The notes under the pieces: model-generated
Databases searched by the model: none
What the model was told of the DNA's origin: nothing
The model's input: only the letters and a program-made list of their open reading frames with translations
Shown: positions 35,701-43,745 of the stretch, piece by piece
Layout of the letters: each line of letters starts with the position of its first letter
Position numbering within the stretch: position 1 is the first letter of the stretch
Position numbers and translations under genes: made by a program
Assembly: GCA_947037115.1 (NCBI GenBank)
Contig: CAMQTN010000010.1
Span: 1-58,609, forward strand
DNA length: 58,609 nucleotides
From: an uncultured Lachnospiraceae bacterium
Lineage (GTDB): Bacteria > Bacillota > Clostridia > Lachnospirales > Lachnospiraceae
Direction: 5' to 3'

Positions 35701-35750
35701 CCTGGATGAGATGGAGGAGAAAGCTCCGAAAGATTGGACACAGGAAATAA
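32748..35750 (+). CDS. Second BspA-type leucine-rich-repeat surface protein with sorting signal
   Basis: About 1000 residues. Signal helix LIGTLFLVTAIAVTQIP (about 7-23), then two blocks of BspA LRR_5 repeats (LSDGVEVIGARAFSECSNLESVNIP; IPDSVKEIGVSAFDKTLW; SVSVIGEGAFEDCNHLQNI) separated by an acidic linker. An Asp/Ser/Glu-rich stretch (about 690-740) leads to a C-terminal domain related to that of the preceding protein (VEITMPLPSGVLQNN; HFSDYGIY). It ends with TPDTGDYSIHPKY (about 953), a membrane helix and an Arg/Lys-rich tail. I use ATG 32748 (GGGGGAATCCT upstream); ATG 32727 is an alternative. It lies 28 bases after the first surface gene, in an operon with it and the sortase. Confidence 0.87.
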   Translation: MGKRLRKLIGTLFLVTAIAVTQIPVSDVEAEDSSAASDFQMDGTTLVKYNGTAEDVSLSNQVKKIEAEAFAGNDSVRRVTLSDGVEVIGARAFSECSNLESVNIPDSVEVIENAAFSGCPSLKDVSVGTGLKSLGNGAFAGAYSLSDVDIDSDNENFVCNDGAIYNKKGEDVLYQVLAGRKADYYEMPYSVEQIRPYAFWGDYNLQDVSIGSNVREIPGYAFSNCKNLKSVDVPYSVKSIDMKAFEDCVRLRDITLPASISSIHSTAFDGCTKLTIHADEGSYAKSFADTLVLDDIDVSEYEEAPIPNRVSEESAEEEETQNLPPVDYYHEVTHMNAMEEEEEPSVKAKSRVIGQEVYVLVDNAKATVNVGGTGEILGGEPVEETPDLDTVPGLAGSEDAKGGSFPKFTVVNGETIAAQAYYNDDSASRTIPGGIRKIGEFAYARAGLTSAQIPDGVEEIGYAAFYHCDGLTDVSIPDSVKEIGVSAFDKTLWLEQWKGNAGEGSAFLIVGDGILLAYRGQGGNVSIPDSVKMIGAEAFKGKTSITGVQIPDSVSVIGEGAFEDCNHLQNIEGGRGVRQIRDRAFAGCPIQTVTIAPSVEEIGLRAFDNENIKNGVVVFEGDTLPNRSYENTATKLYRDTYRGPVFTGTRTYVIPAGVTDLTGTCLSVAGDDFIGVICRKGGTAEAAADDAAEALSEENSTDNSADSQADEIEGDAEDDSEDGTDSADDISGVTDSSGSDEAGGILTILSRRGGGPASGDTIEYGGVTYTLEGGALTTLTFGESQGTQTGITVNNNSYSIPQDSTVTAVMEGDEGSYRIDIADSEEAMTKIGDVYKSIYGNKLPHSLHAYEINMTDTRTNVPITGLGKQRVEITMPLPSGVLQNNLHVVCLDEDGQLEEVDSRIVSLNGKDAVAFQAAHFSDYGIYNYGSGLAVADVKEGQAVFVSLGKKDATPDTGDYSIHPKYILCTGLFFTSMALFFYRKTTWMRWRRKLRKIGHRK

Positions 35751-35762
35751 AAGTTGAGATGG

Positions 35763-35794
35763 AAAGCACTCGCGTTTGCGTGGGTGCTTTTCTT
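35763..35794 (+). terminator. Terminator of the surface protein cluster
   Basis: AAAGCAC/GTGCTTT outer stem (35763-35769 with 35784-35790) with inner CGC/GCG pairing, followed by TCTT. Confidence 0.65.
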
Positions 35795-35854
35795 ATGGGA
35801 AATTCCCAAAAGCAACTGGAAAATTAAAGTTTTAGGAACGTAATCCAAAAACTG

Positions 35855-35883
35855 TTGATAATTTGAAGGTTTTCGGATATACT
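35855..35883 (+). promoter_or_regulatory. Promoter of the AAA/DUF4143 gene
   Basis: TTGATA (35855-35860), 17-base spacer, TATACT (35878-35883), 30 bases before the start codon. Confidence 0.65.
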
Positions 35884-35913
35884 CATTCTATCTATTATTG
35901 AGGAGGGTCTGCG

Positions 35914-37119
35914 ATGATTTTAGAGAGAACAGAATATCTGGACAAACTGATTGCATTTAAGGATAAGCAGTTGATTAAAATTGTTACTGGTATCCGCCGT
36001 TGTGGGAAATCGACTTTGCTTGAGATCTTTCAGGATTGGCTGTGCAGTCAGGGGATTTCGGATGAACAGATAATCACAATTAACTTCGAAGATATAGATT
36101 ATGAGGAAATGACAGATTATAAGGTTCTGTACGCTTATTTGAAAAGCAGGCTTGTTCAGGATAAAATGACTTATATTTTTTTGGATGAGATCCAGCATGT
36201 AGAGAACTTTCCCAAAGTAATTGACAGTTTATATATCAAAAAAAATGTGGATGTTTATATTACCGGTTCCAATGCATATATGCTTTCTGGCGAGATGGCT
36301 ACTCTGATCTCAGGCAGGTATGTGCAGATAGAAATGCTGCCTCTTTCCTTCAAGGAGTATATGGAAAGCACCGGTACCATGAATGACAGAGGGATAAAAT
36401 ACAGGGAATATCTGGAAAACAGCTCGTTTCCTTACACGTTGGAATTAAAAGGGCAGCCGGATGAGATCCGGGATTATCTGGAGGGGATATATAATACGAT
36501 TGTTATTAAAGATATTGTCAGTAGAAGGAAAATAACAGATGTAATGATGTTAAAAAGTGTGCTCCGATTTGTCTTTGATAATATTGGCAGTCCGCTTTCT
36601 TCCAAAAAGATAGCGGATACAATGACTTCAAACGGAAGAAAAACGGATGCAAAAACCATAGAAAAATATTTGGAGGCTTTGGTTGAGAGTTATGTGATTT
36701 ATCAGGCGAAAAGATATCATATTAAGGGAAAACAGTATTTAAAAACACTGGAAAAATATTATGTTGTTGATATTGGGCTAAGGTATATGCTTCTTGGTTC
36801 CAGGCCATATGATGCCGGACATATTTTAGAAAATGTTGTGTATTTGGAGCTTCTCAGAAGGGGATATGATGTTTATGTCGGTAAAATAGATAGTTTTGAG
36901 GTAGATTTTGTTGCACAAAATAGTAAAGGCATTACTTATTATCAGGCAGCATTAACAGTGCGGGACGAGAAAACGTTGGAGAGGGAGTTGAGACCGCTTA
37001 TGGCTATCCGTGACCATTATCCGAAGTTTATTCTGACTCTTGATGAAGATCCTGAGGAACAGTATGAAGGCATCCGCCGGATTAACGCAAGGGACTGGCT
37101 TTTAGGGCTGATATCTTAA
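35914..37119 (+). CDS. AAA_14/DUF4143 family ATPase
   Basis: A 401-residue ATP-binding protein. N-terminal AAA_14 domain with Walker A as TGIRRCGKSTLL (about residues 26-37), Walker B YIFLDEIQ (about 87-94) and sensor VYITGSNAYML. The C-terminal DUF4143 part includes LRFVFDNIGSPLSSKKIADTM and a nuclease-like stretch ENVVYLELLRRGYDVYVG followed by EVDFVAQN. The family is widespread in gut bacteria with unclear function. The gene is visibly more AT-rich than its neighbours and has its own promoter and terminator, which suggests horizontal acquisition. GAGGAGGGTCTGCG precedes ATG 35914. Confidence 0.85.
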   Translation: MILERTEYLDKLIAFKDKQLIKIVTGIRRCGKSTLLEIFQDWLCSQGISDEQIITINFEDIDYEEMTDYKVLYAYLKSRLVQDKMTYIFLDEIQHVENFPKVIDSLYIKKNVDVYITGSNAYMLSGEMATLISGRYVQIEMLPLSFKEYMESTGTMNDRGIKYREYLENSSFPYTLELKGQPDEIRDYLEGIYNTIVIKDIVSRRKITDVMMLKSVLRFVFDNIGSPLSSKKIADTMTSNGRKTDAKTIEKYLEALVESYVIYQAKRYHIKGKQYLKTLEKYYVVDIGLRYMLLGSRPYDAGHILENVVYLELLRRGYDVYVGKIDSFEVDFVAQNSKGITYYQAALTVRDEKTLERELRPLMAIRDHYPKFILTLDEDPEEQYEGIRRINARDWLLGLIS

Positions 37120-37140
37120 TCATGTATGCGCATAAAATGA

Positions 37141-37179
37141 CTCCCGGCATAATATATATCTAAAGCCGGGAGTTTTTTT
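37141..37179 (+). terminator. Strong rho-independent terminator after the AAA ATPase
   Basis: CTCCCGGC/GCCGGGAG (37141-37148 with 37165-37172) followed directly by seven T (37173-37179). Confidence 0.9.
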
Positions 37180-37186
37180 ATGTACG

Positions 37187-38107
37187 ATGGACAGGGTGAA
37201 GAGACAGCTTGGGTGCAGTGACAGAATACAGTATGATGTGACGACGGAAGATATCTGCGTGGCGGTTCTTGATACGGGGATTTGCGGCCATCCGGATTTT
37301 GAGGATCGTGTCATCGCATTTCATGATTTTGTAAATGGAAGACAGGGGGCTTACGATGACAGCGGTCATGGAACCCACGTGGCCGGATGTATCGGAGGAA
37401 GCGGACGGCTTTCAAAAGGGCGGCTTTCCGGGATTGCGCCCACATGCAGATTTTGTGTGGGAAAGGTGCTTGACGACAAGGGTGAGGGCAGTATCGAGAG
37501 CATGTACTATGGCCTTCTTTGGGTTTTGGAGAACCGCCTGCGCTATCGGATCCGGGTGTTAAATATCTCCGTCGGTATCGGCGAAAGCGGGGATCGGGAG
37601 CGGATGGAGGAGCTGGTTGGGCTTTTGGATGCGGTCTGCGATCAGGGTGTGGCGGTAGTCTGCGCAGCGGGGAACAAAGGGCCGGACGAAGGGACGCTGT
37701 CCCCTCTGGGAGAGAGCCGCAGGGTCATTACGGTGGGCTGCCATGAGGGCGGCTATTTTGGAGCAAGAAAAGATTTGTGCGAAAACTATTCCGGGAGGAG
37801 CAGGGGGGATCTGCCCTACAGGAAGCCGGATATTGTCGCGCCCGGCACCGATGTGATGTCCTGCAACGTGAATTGGCGCAGAGACAGGCGGGGCGGTTAC
37901 AGGGATGCTTATATGAGAAAAAGCGGCACATCTATGTCTACACCCATTGTCTGTGGCGCAGCAGCTCTCTTTTTGCAGAAATTTCCCTATGCGAGCAGTG
38001 AGCAGGTGAAACGGCAGATGGTTTTTACCGCGAAAGATCTGGGAGAGGATTGGAGTAAACAGGGATGGGGGATGTTGAACATAGAAAAAATGTGCAGTTA
38101 TTATTGA
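37187..38107 (+). CDS. S8 family subtilisin-like serine protease
   Basis: A 306-residue subtilase with the complete triad: Asp in CVAVLDTGICGHPDF (about residue 29), His in DDSGHGTHVAGCIGG (about 63) and Ser in GTSMSTPIVCGAA (about 248). The oxyanion Asn lies in VVCAAGNKGPDEG. No signal peptide or propeptide is visible, so it resembles intracellular or sporulation-associated clostridial subtilases. ATG 37187 lies only eight bases after the terminator T tract of the upstream gene and has no good SD, so start, promoter and initiation are unclear. The stop overlaps the -35 of the next promoter. Confidence 0.85.
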   Translation: MDRVKRQLGCSDRIQYDVTTEDICVAVLDTGICGHPDFEDRVIAFHDFVNGRQGAYDDSGHGTHVAGCIGGSGRLSKGRLSGIAPTCRFCVGKVLDDKGEGSIESMYYGLLWVLENRLRYRIRVLNISVGIGESGDRERMEELVGLLDAVCDQGVAVVCAAGNKGPDEGTLSPLGESRRVITVGCHEGGYFGARKDLCENYSGRSRGDLPYRKPDIVAPGTDVMSCNVNWRRDRRGGYRDAYMRKSGTSMSTPIVCGAAALFLQKFPYASSEQVKRQMVFTAKDLGEDWSKQGWGMLNIEKMCSYY

Positions 38108-38132
38108 CAGAAGCTCGTATATTGTATACAAT
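38104..38132 (+). promoter_or_regulatory. GntR gene promoter with a palindromic operator-like site
   Basis: Perfect -35 TTGACA (38104-38109), 17-base spacer, -10 TACAAT (38127-38132). The perfect palindrome ATTGTATACAAT (38121-38132) covers the -10 and matches the TTGTATACAA type recognised by several FCD-class GntR regulators, so autoregulation is likely. Confidence 0.7.
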
Positions 38133-38173
38133 TATACCTGTACGAAAAATATATGTGCAGAAGTGTGGAGAAA

Positions 38174-38887
38174 ATGACAAATTACGATAAGAAGTATGAT
38201 GCAAACGACAAGTATTCTCTGCGGGGACGTGTGTTTCAGAAACTTCGTGAGGATATCCTGAACGGTAAATACAGGGAGCATGAGGAACTGAAAGAGGTGG
38301 CCATCGGTGAAGAGCTGGGTGTGAGCCGCACGCCGGTCAGGGAAGCCTTCCGGCAGTTGGAGCTGGAGGGACTGATCAGGATCGTCCCTAACAAGGGCGC
38401 CTATGTGACAGGGATCACAGCGAAGGACGTAAAGGATATCTATATGATCCGATCCCTTCTGGAGGGGCTGTGTGCCCGCCTTGCTACGGAAAAGATCACG
38501 AAGGAACAGATGGAAGAGATGGAGGAAAATATCTATCTTGCAGATTTTCACGAGGAAAAGGGTCATCTGGATCAGATCGCGGAGCTTGACAACCGGTTTC
38601 ACGATATCCTCTATGAAGCCTGCGATTCCAAGCTTCTGGAGCATACCCTGAGAGATTTCCACAGATATGTTCTGCGTGTCAGACAAAAAACCCTGGCAAC
38701 TAACACAAGGGGACGAGCCTCCAACGAGGAGCACAGACAAATTATGGAGGCCATCAAGGCGGGGGATGCGGAGCTTGCGGAGAGGCTGGCAAACCAGCAT
38801 ATGATTAACGCCTATGACAATATGGTAAAGAACGGATTGAAGGAAATTTACGGGGAGAACACTGAGGAAACGGAAAAAGAGAAATAG
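38174..38887 (+). CDS. GntR family transcriptional regulator, FCD (FadR) subfamily
   Basis: About 237 residues. N-terminal winged helix ([42 protein letters not shown]) and C-terminal all-helical FCD ligand domain with the usual acidic and His metal or ligand residues ([39 protein letters not shown]). FCD regulators usually respond to organic acids. Followed 37 bases later by icd, a tricarboxylic-acid enzyme, so control of icd by an organic acid is a reasonable inference. The start is uncertain: ATG 38174 has a close GGAG; ATG 38153 is in frame upstream. The promoter carries a self-operator-like palindrome. Confidence 0.85.
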   Translation: MTNYDKKYDANDKYSLRGRVFQKLREDILNGKYREHEELKEVAIGEELGVSRTPVREAFRQLELEGLIRIVPNKGAYVTGITAKDVKDIYMIRSLLEGLCARLATEKITKEQMEEMEENIYLADFHEEKGHLDQIAELDNRFHDILYEACDSKLLEHTLRDFHRYVLRVRQKTLATNTRGRASNEEHRQIMEAIKAGDAELAERLANQHMINAYDNMVKNGLKEIYGENTEETEKEK

Positions 38888-38924
38888 GCTGTTGATTTGT
38901 GCAACGGCAGGAAAGGCGGAACGT

Positions 38925-40133
38925 ATGGAAAAAATCAGAATGACAACGCCATTGGTCGAGATGGACGGGGACGAGATGACGAGAATTATCTGGAAAATGG
39001 TCAAGGATGAGCTGTTATTGCCATATATTGACCTTAAGACAGTGTACTATGATCTCGGTCTGGAACACCGCAACGAGACTGACGATCAGGTTACGGTAGA
39101 CTCTGCGGAGGCGACAAAGAAATACGGGGTAGCCGTTAAGTGTGCGACGATTACGCCTAATGCCGCAAGAATGACAGAGTATAACTTGAAGGAGATGTGG
39201 AAAAGTCCTAACGGGACCATCCGTGCAATATTGGATGGGACGGTGTTCCGTAAACCTATTATTGTAAAGGGAATTGAGCCCTATGTCAGGAATTGGGAAA
39301 AACCGATTACGCTGGCGCGTCACGCCTATGGAGACGTCTATAAAAATACGGAAATCAAAGTGCCCGGCGCAGGAAAGGCGGAGCTGGTATTCACTGCGGC
39401 TGACGGCACGGAGATCAGAGAGACGATCCATGAGTTTACAGGCCCCGGCATTTTGCAGGGTATCCATAATACGGACAAGTCGATTGCAAGCTTTGCGAGA
39501 ACCTGTTTTAACTATGCACTGGATACGAAACAGGATCTCTGGTTTGCCACAAAGGATACGATTTCCAAAAAGTATGACCACAACTTCAAGGATATCTTCC
39601 AGGAGATTTTTGAAGCGGAATACAAGGAGCGGTTTGACGAGGCGGGTATCGAGTATTTCTATACGCTGATCGACGACGCGGTGGCACGTGTCATGAGGGA
39701 TAAGGGCGGTTTTATCTGGGCCTGCAAGAACTATGACGGTGATGTGATGAGCGACATGGTTTCTTCGGCGTTCGGTGATCTTGCCATGATGACTTCCGTA
39801 CTGGTATCGCCCGACGGCGTTTATGAATATGAGGCGGCTCATGGCACGGTACAGAGACATTATTATCAGTATTTAAAGGGAGAGAAGACGACCACGAACT
39901 CTGTGGCGACAATCTTTGCCTGGACGGGGGCGCTCAGAAAGCGCGGCGAGCTGGATGGCATTCCGGAGTTGACGGCGTTTGCGGATAAGCTGGAAAAGGC
40001 CGTGATTCAGACAATAGAAGGGGGAAAGATGACAAAAGGCCTGTCACTGATTACCTCCATACAGAATGTGACGGTATTAGATTGTGAAGAGTTTATCAAG
40101 GCGATCCGTGAGACTTTTGACAACCTTGCATAA
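38925..40133 (+). CDS. icd: NADP-dependent isocitrate dehydrogenase (eukaryotic-type)
   Basis: Converts isocitrate to 2-oxoglutarate with NADP+, supplying glutamate precursor and NADPH. 402 residues, close to the homodimeric eukaryotic-like subclass: [18 protein letters not shown] at the start, [27 protein letters not shown] (substrate loop), DVYKNTE, and [19 protein letters not shown], then [20 protein letters not shown]. The start is ATG 38925, with AAAGGCGGAACGT upstream; the frame is open to 38892. It follows the GntR regulator with a short gap and ends at a bidirectional terminator shared with the convergent ABC-F gene. Confidence 0.93.
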   Translation: MEKIRMTTPLVEMDGDEMTRIIWKMVKDELLLPYIDLKTVYYDLGLEHRNETDDQVTVDSAEATKKYGVAVKCATITPNAARMTEYNLKEMWKSPNGTIRAILDGTVFRKPIIVKGIEPYVRNWEKPITLARHAYGDVYKNTEIKVPGAGKAELVFTAADGTEIRETIHEFTGPGILQGIHNTDKSIASFARTCFNYALDTKQDLWFATKDTISKKYDHNFKDIFQEIFEAEYKERFDEAGIEYFYTLIDDAVARVMRDKGGFIWACKNYDGDVMSDMVSSAFGDLAMMTSVLVSPDGVYEYEAAHGTVQRHYYQYLKGEKTTTNSVATIFAWTGALRKRGELDGIPELTAFADKLEKAVIQTIEGGKMTKGLSLITSIQNVTVLDCEEFIKAIRETFDNLA

Positions 40134-40144
40134 GAAATAATAGT

Positions 40145-40189
40145 AAAAAACGGGAACTGCCTCTCACTCGGAGAGCAGTTCCCATTTTT
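40145..40189. terminator. Bidirectional terminator between icd and the ABC-F gene
   Basis: Long stem GGGAACTGCCTCTC / GAGAGCAGTTCCC (40152-40165 with 40171-40183, one bulge). ATTTTT follows on the plus strand, and a T run follows on the minus strand (complement of the A run at 40145-40150). The ABC-F stop codon lies in the hairpin. Confidence 0.85.
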
Positions 40190-42110
40190 CCATGAGGTCG
40201 CCCAGCTTTTGGTCGATCTCTTCTTTTTCTTTACTTAATTCCTGAAGTTTTGCCACGTCGGTGCAGATTTCCGGGGAGGCCATAAGGGTTTCAATCTCTG
40301 CGGTTCTCGCTTCCAGTGTCTCGATTTCAGACTCGCATTTTTTCAGGTCGTTTTCCCGTTTTCTTGCGGCCGCCTGCTGTTCCTTCATGGCTTTCCAGTC
40401 CTGTTTTGCACCGGAGCCTGCGGCATCCGTGCTGGCCGTGTTATGCCCTGTATTTCCCGCTTCGACAGTGGAAGAGCCGGATGATGCGTCTATCTTTGCA
40501 AGCTGTTCGTCCTTTTTCTCCAGATAGTAGTCATAGTTACCAAGATAGTCGGTGAGTACCCGTCGGTTCAGGTCAAGAATACGATGGGCAGTCCTGTTGA
40601 TAAAATAGCGGTCGTGGGAGACATAGAGAACCGTCCCCGTGTAGGCATTCAGGGCGTCCTCCAGAATCTCTTTGGACATGATGTCCAGATGGTTTGTGGG
40701 CTCATCCAGAATCAGGAAGTTGGCTTCCGAGAGCATGAGTTTTGCAAGGGAGAGCCGTCCCCGTTCCCCGCCGCTGAGGGATTTTATGATTTTAAAAACG
40801 TCCTCTCCGGTAAAGAGAAAGGCGGCCAGTGTGTTTCTGATCTCCGTGTTGTTCAGATTCGGATAGTCGTCAGAGATTTCCTGAAACAGCGTCTTTTCCG
40901 GATGGAGCACATGATGTTCCTGATCGTAGTAGCCGATGGCCACGTTGGCGCCCAGACGGATGGAGCCGCTGTCCGGGGGAAGGAGTCCGTTTATCATTTT
41001 TAAGATTGTGGTTTTTCCTGTGCCGTTATCCCCGATAATGGCCACGTGTTCTCCCTTTTTCAACTCGAAGGAAAGGTTTTCAAAGAGGGAGAGCGGGCCG
41101 AAGGCTTTGGAAAGGCCTTCCACCTGCAGCACATCGTTACCGCTCTGGAATTTGGGTTCCAGTTTCAGTTGCATGTCCGCACGCACTTCCACCGGTTTTT
41201 CCAGCACTTCGATTTTATCAAGCATTTTTTCACGGCTCTCCGCGCGTTTGATGGATTTTTCCCGGTTAAAGGACTTTAATTTCTCAATCACTGCCTCCTG
41301 ATGCTTGATTTCCTGCTGCTGTTTCATGTAGGCGTTGTAGGCGGCAGTGCGAAGCATTTCCTTTCCTGCGGCGTAGGCCGAGTAATTGCCGGAAAAGACG
41401 GTGGCCTTTGTGTTGTCCAGCTCGATGACCTTTGTCGCGATCCGGTCAAGAAAATAGCGGTCGTGAGAGACTATGATGACTGCGCCTTTATAATTCAGAA
41501 GATAGGTCTCCAGCCAGGCGATAGACGCCAGATCCAGATGGTTCGTGGGCTCATCCAGAATAATCAGATTGGGTTTCAGCAGAAGAAGTTTGCCCAGTGC
41601 CACACGGGTTTTCTGCCCGCCGGAGAGGGTGGAAACTGATTTGTCGAAGTCTTCCCGGGTAAATCCAAGGCCCTTTAAAACCCCGACAAGTTCACTCTTA
41701 TAAGCGTAACCGTTAGCGGTTTCGTAAGCGTGGGTCAGAGAAGCGTAGGCGTCCATAAGCGCGGCCAGATGGTCCCCGGAGGCGGTTTTCATCTGTAACT
41801 CCACGGTATGCATCTGTCGTTCCATGTCAAGGATATCCTGCTTTACACAGAGGAGTTCCTGGTAGATGGTATTTTCGCCGGACACAGCCTCCTGCTGGGA
41901 GAGATATCCCACAGTCCTGTCTTTTGCGAGGGTCACAAGACCATCGTCCGCGGACAGTTCGCCCATGATGATGCGAAGGAGGGTTGTTTTTCCCGCGCCA
42001 TTGATGCCAACGATGGCGGCCTTCTCGTAGTCCTCTATGTGAAAAGATACGTTTTTCAGGATCGGAACCTCGTGAAAGGATTTGTTTATATTGTTTACGG
42101 ATAATATCAT
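40164..42110 (-). CDS. ABC-F family ATP-binding protein (Uup/YdiF-like)
   Basis: A 648-residue soluble ABC protein with two fused ATPase domains and no membrane segment. Walker A motifs are GINGAGKTTLL (about residue 36) and GDNGTGKTTIL (second half). Signatures are LSGGQKTRVALGKLL and LSGGERGRLSLAKLM, with Walker B LIILDEPTNHLD and FLILDEPTNHLD. An inter-domain linker (QQQEIKHQEAVIEKLKSFNR) and a charged C-terminal coiled coil (KKCESEIETLEARTAEIETL) are present. ABC-F proteins bind ribosomes in translation control or, in some subfamilies, antibiotic protection. This one resembles the housekeeping YdiF/Uup type. It is monocistronic. Confidence 0.9.
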   Translation of the reverse strand: MILSVNNINKSFHEVPILKNVSFHIEDYEKAAIVGINGAGKTTLLRIIMGELSADDGLVTLAKDRTVGYLSQQEAVSGENTIYQELLCVKQDILDMERQMHTVELQMKTASGDHLAALMDAYASLTHAYETANGYAYKSELVGVLKGLGFTREDFDKSVSTLSGGQKTRVALGKLLLLKPNLIILDEPTNHLDLASIAWLETYLLNYKGAVIIVSHDRYFLDRIATKVIELDNTKATVFSGNYSAYAAGKEMLRTAAYNAYMKQQQEIKHQEAVIEKLKSFNREKSIKRAESREKMLDKIEVLEKPVEVRADMQLKLEPKFQSGNDVLQVEGLSKAFGPLSLFENLSFELKKGEHVAIIGDNGTGKTTILKMINGLLPPDSGSIRLGANVAIGYYDQEHHVLHPEKTLFQEISDDYPNLNNTEIRNTLAAFLFTGEDVFKIIKSLSGGERGRLSLAKLMLSEANFLILDEPTNHLDIMSKEILEDALNAYTGTVLYVSHDRYFINRTAHRILDLNRRVLTDYLGNYDYYLEKKDEQLAKIDASSGSSTVEAGNTGHNTASTDAAGSGAKQDWKAMKEQQAAARKRENDLKKCESEIETLEARTAEIETLMASPEICTDVAKLQELSKEKEEIDQKLGDLMEKWELLSE

Positions 42111-42234
42111 GGTCGTTACCTGTCCTTTATATATGATAGTTCAGTCATGCGCATTCATAAGCGGCCGGTGGAAACTTTGCAGGAAGCGTCCTGCACGGCC
42201 AGACTGTTATCAGTTTACAGATTGAAGAGGGTTG

Positions 42235-42273
42235 TGTCAATCGATTGACAAGAATTTCACAAAGGCGTATAGT
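42235..42273 (+). promoter_or_regulatory. rex promoter with a Rex-like operator
   Basis: Perfect -35 TTGACA (42245-42250), 17-base spacer, TATAGT (42268-42273). The perfect 16-bp palindrome TGTCAATCGATTGACA (42235-42250) overlaps the -35 and has the spacing of Rex sites (TGTxAA-N4-TTxACA), suggesting autoregulation by NADH/NAD+ ratio. Confidence 0.65.
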
Positions 42274-42306
42274 TAAAAAGAAAAATAAATGGCGGGGGAT
42301 ACGGTT

Positions 42307-42984
42307 GTGGAAGAAAAGGAAATTTCACAGGCTGTGATCGGTCGTCTCCCCAGATATCTGCGGTATCTGGGAGATCTTAAGGATGAGGGGATAGAGAGGG
42401 TGTCCTCTCAGGAGCTTTCTGATATTATGCAGACGACGGCTTCACAGATCAGACAGGATTTGAATACCTTCGGTGGTTTCGGACAGCAGGGGTATGGTTA
42501 TAATGTGGGCTATCTCTATGACGAAATCAGAAAGATACTCGGCATTGACAGGGAACATCGTTTGATCATTGTAGGAGCGGGGCATTTGGGACAGGCGCTG
42601 GTCAACTACACGAATTTTGAGAGGCGCGGTTTTATTTTCCGCGGCATATTCGATTGTGATCCCAAAATCTGTGGGAAAAAGGTAAGGGGCATTACGGTGC
42701 GTCCGATGGAGGAGATGGCTGGTTTTATCAGGGATAATGATATTGACATCGCGGTACTTACCATACCTAAGACGTCCGCCGTTGAGGTGGCTCAAAAGCT
42801 TGCTGACTGTGGCATCCGGGGGATATGGAATTTTGCGCATGTGGATCTGCCCGTTCCCGCTTACATTCAGGTGGAGAACGTACACCTCTCGGACAGTCTG
42901 ATGAAGCTGTCCTACAACATCTCCTCCGTACAGGAGGAGAGTGAAACAGACAGAAAGGTTGACGGCAATGGCCAGAACAGATGA
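42307..42984 (+). CDS. rex: Redox-sensing transcriptional repressor Rex
   Basis: Senses NADH/NAD+ and controls fermentation and hydrogenase genes in Clostridia. N-terminal winged helix (AVIGRLPRYLRYLGDL; SSQELSDIMQTTASQIRQDLNTFGGFGQQGYGYNV) and Rossmann domain (LIIVGAGHLGQALVNY; FDCDPKICGKKVRGI; GIWNFAHVDLPVP). I place the start at GTG 42307 because GGGGGA lies seven bases upstream and the protein then starts like known Rex proteins (VEEKEISQAVIGRL); ATG 42289 has no SD. Its 3' end overlaps the next gene by 17 bases. The [FeFe] hydrogenase at 7150 is a plausible member of its regulon, not shown here. Confidence 0.93.
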   Translation: MEEKEISQAVIGRLPRYLRYLGDLKDEGIERVSSQELSDIMQTTASQIRQDLNTFGGFGQQGYGYNVGYLYDEIRKILGIDREHRLIIVGAGHLGQALVNYTNFERRGFIFRGIFDCDPKICGKKVRGITVRPMEEMAGFIRDNDIDIAVLTIPKTSAVEVAQKLADCGIRGIWNFAHVDLPVPAYIQVENVHLSDSLMKLSYNISSVQEESETDRKVDGNGQNR

Positions 42985-43693
42985 GGCATTCAGGCAGGCG
43001 CTGGTGGGGAAGAAAATCCCCATACTGACGCTGGACAATAAATGGCACAAACTCTTTACACAGTCAGAGTTTACCCCGGAGCTGAAGGGACTGGAAAAGA
43101 AATTGAATGATCTTTTGAAGCGGCAGGCGAAGCTGACGTCAGAGACGAAGGAGATCAGGAAGCTGAAAAAAAAGCTGATGGATGAGGTTGTTATTCTGGC
43201 TGATGAAATGGGGGAGCGCCCAACCAAAAAGCAGGACAAGGATATGGCGGACCACAAGCGCCTGATTGAAGAGTGTAATGAGAAGATGGATGTTTATGAG
43301 GAGGAGCTGGTGGAGCTTCCGCGGCAGATCAGTCAGATCAATAACCAGCTCATGCTTATTACCATGGAGGTCTGCTATAAAAAGCTGAGGAATAACACGA
43401 AGGAGCTTGACGAAATCGAGGAGTGGATCAGCGAGATCAGGCGGGAGCTGAAAAAGAAAGTGGTGCGCAAGAAAGAAAAGGAAGCCGTGATCAACAGGCT
43501 CTATGCTTACATGCATGACATTTTCGGAGCGGAGGTGCTTGAGCTTTTCGATATGCAGTATGATCCGGAGGAGAAGTACCGAAGAAAGGATACGGAGGCT
43601 CAGGAGAAGCAGGATGGGCAGAAAGAACAGGCATTACGGCCGGATAAGGGCGCCGATTCTGCCTGCGGGGATACACAGACGCCGAAGTCTTAG
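42968..43693 (+). CDS. Coiled-coil protein of unknown function, coupled to rex
   Basis: A 241-residue, highly charged helical protein. N-terminal TDEAFRQALVGKKIPILTLDNKWHKLFTQ is followed by long coiled coils (LKGLEKKLNDLLKRQAKLTSE, EIRKLKKKLMDEVVILADEMG, LVELPRQISQINNQLMLITMEV, EWISEIRRELKKKVVRKK), then AYMHDIFGAEVLELFDMQYDPEEKY and a low-complexity tail. I do not recognise a named family; similar proteins seem common in Lachnospiraceae. ATG 42968 lies inside the rex end (17-base overlap), so it is probably cotranslated with rex, which hints at a linked role. A terminator spans its stop codon. Confidence 0.7.
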   Translation: MARTDEAFRQALVGKKIPILTLDNKWHKLFTQSEFTPELKGLEKKLNDLLKRQAKLTSETKEIRKLKKKLMDEVVILADEMGERPTKKQDKDMADHKRLIEECNEKMDVYEEELVELPRQISQINNQLMLITMEVCYKKLRNNTKELDEIEEWISEIRRELKKKVVRKKEKEAVINRLYAYMHDIFGAEVLELFDMQYDPEEKYRRKDTEAQEKQDGQKEQALRPDKGADSACGDTQTPKS

Positions 43694-43711
43694 GGTTTTG
43701 GCGTCTTTTTG
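43677..43711 (+). terminator. Terminator spanning the end of the rex operon
   Basis: AGACGCC/GGCGTCT (43677-43683 with 43700-43706) followed by TTTTT. The stop codon of the coiled-coil gene lies in the loop. Confidence 0.75.
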
Positions 43712-43745
43712 TCAGTTTTTTGAATGGTGAATATAATAAGCACAA

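Noticed and set aside
39015..39860. Minus-strand open frame of 281 codons
   Set aside because: Shadow of icd; icd has clear motifs and an SD, this frame has neither.
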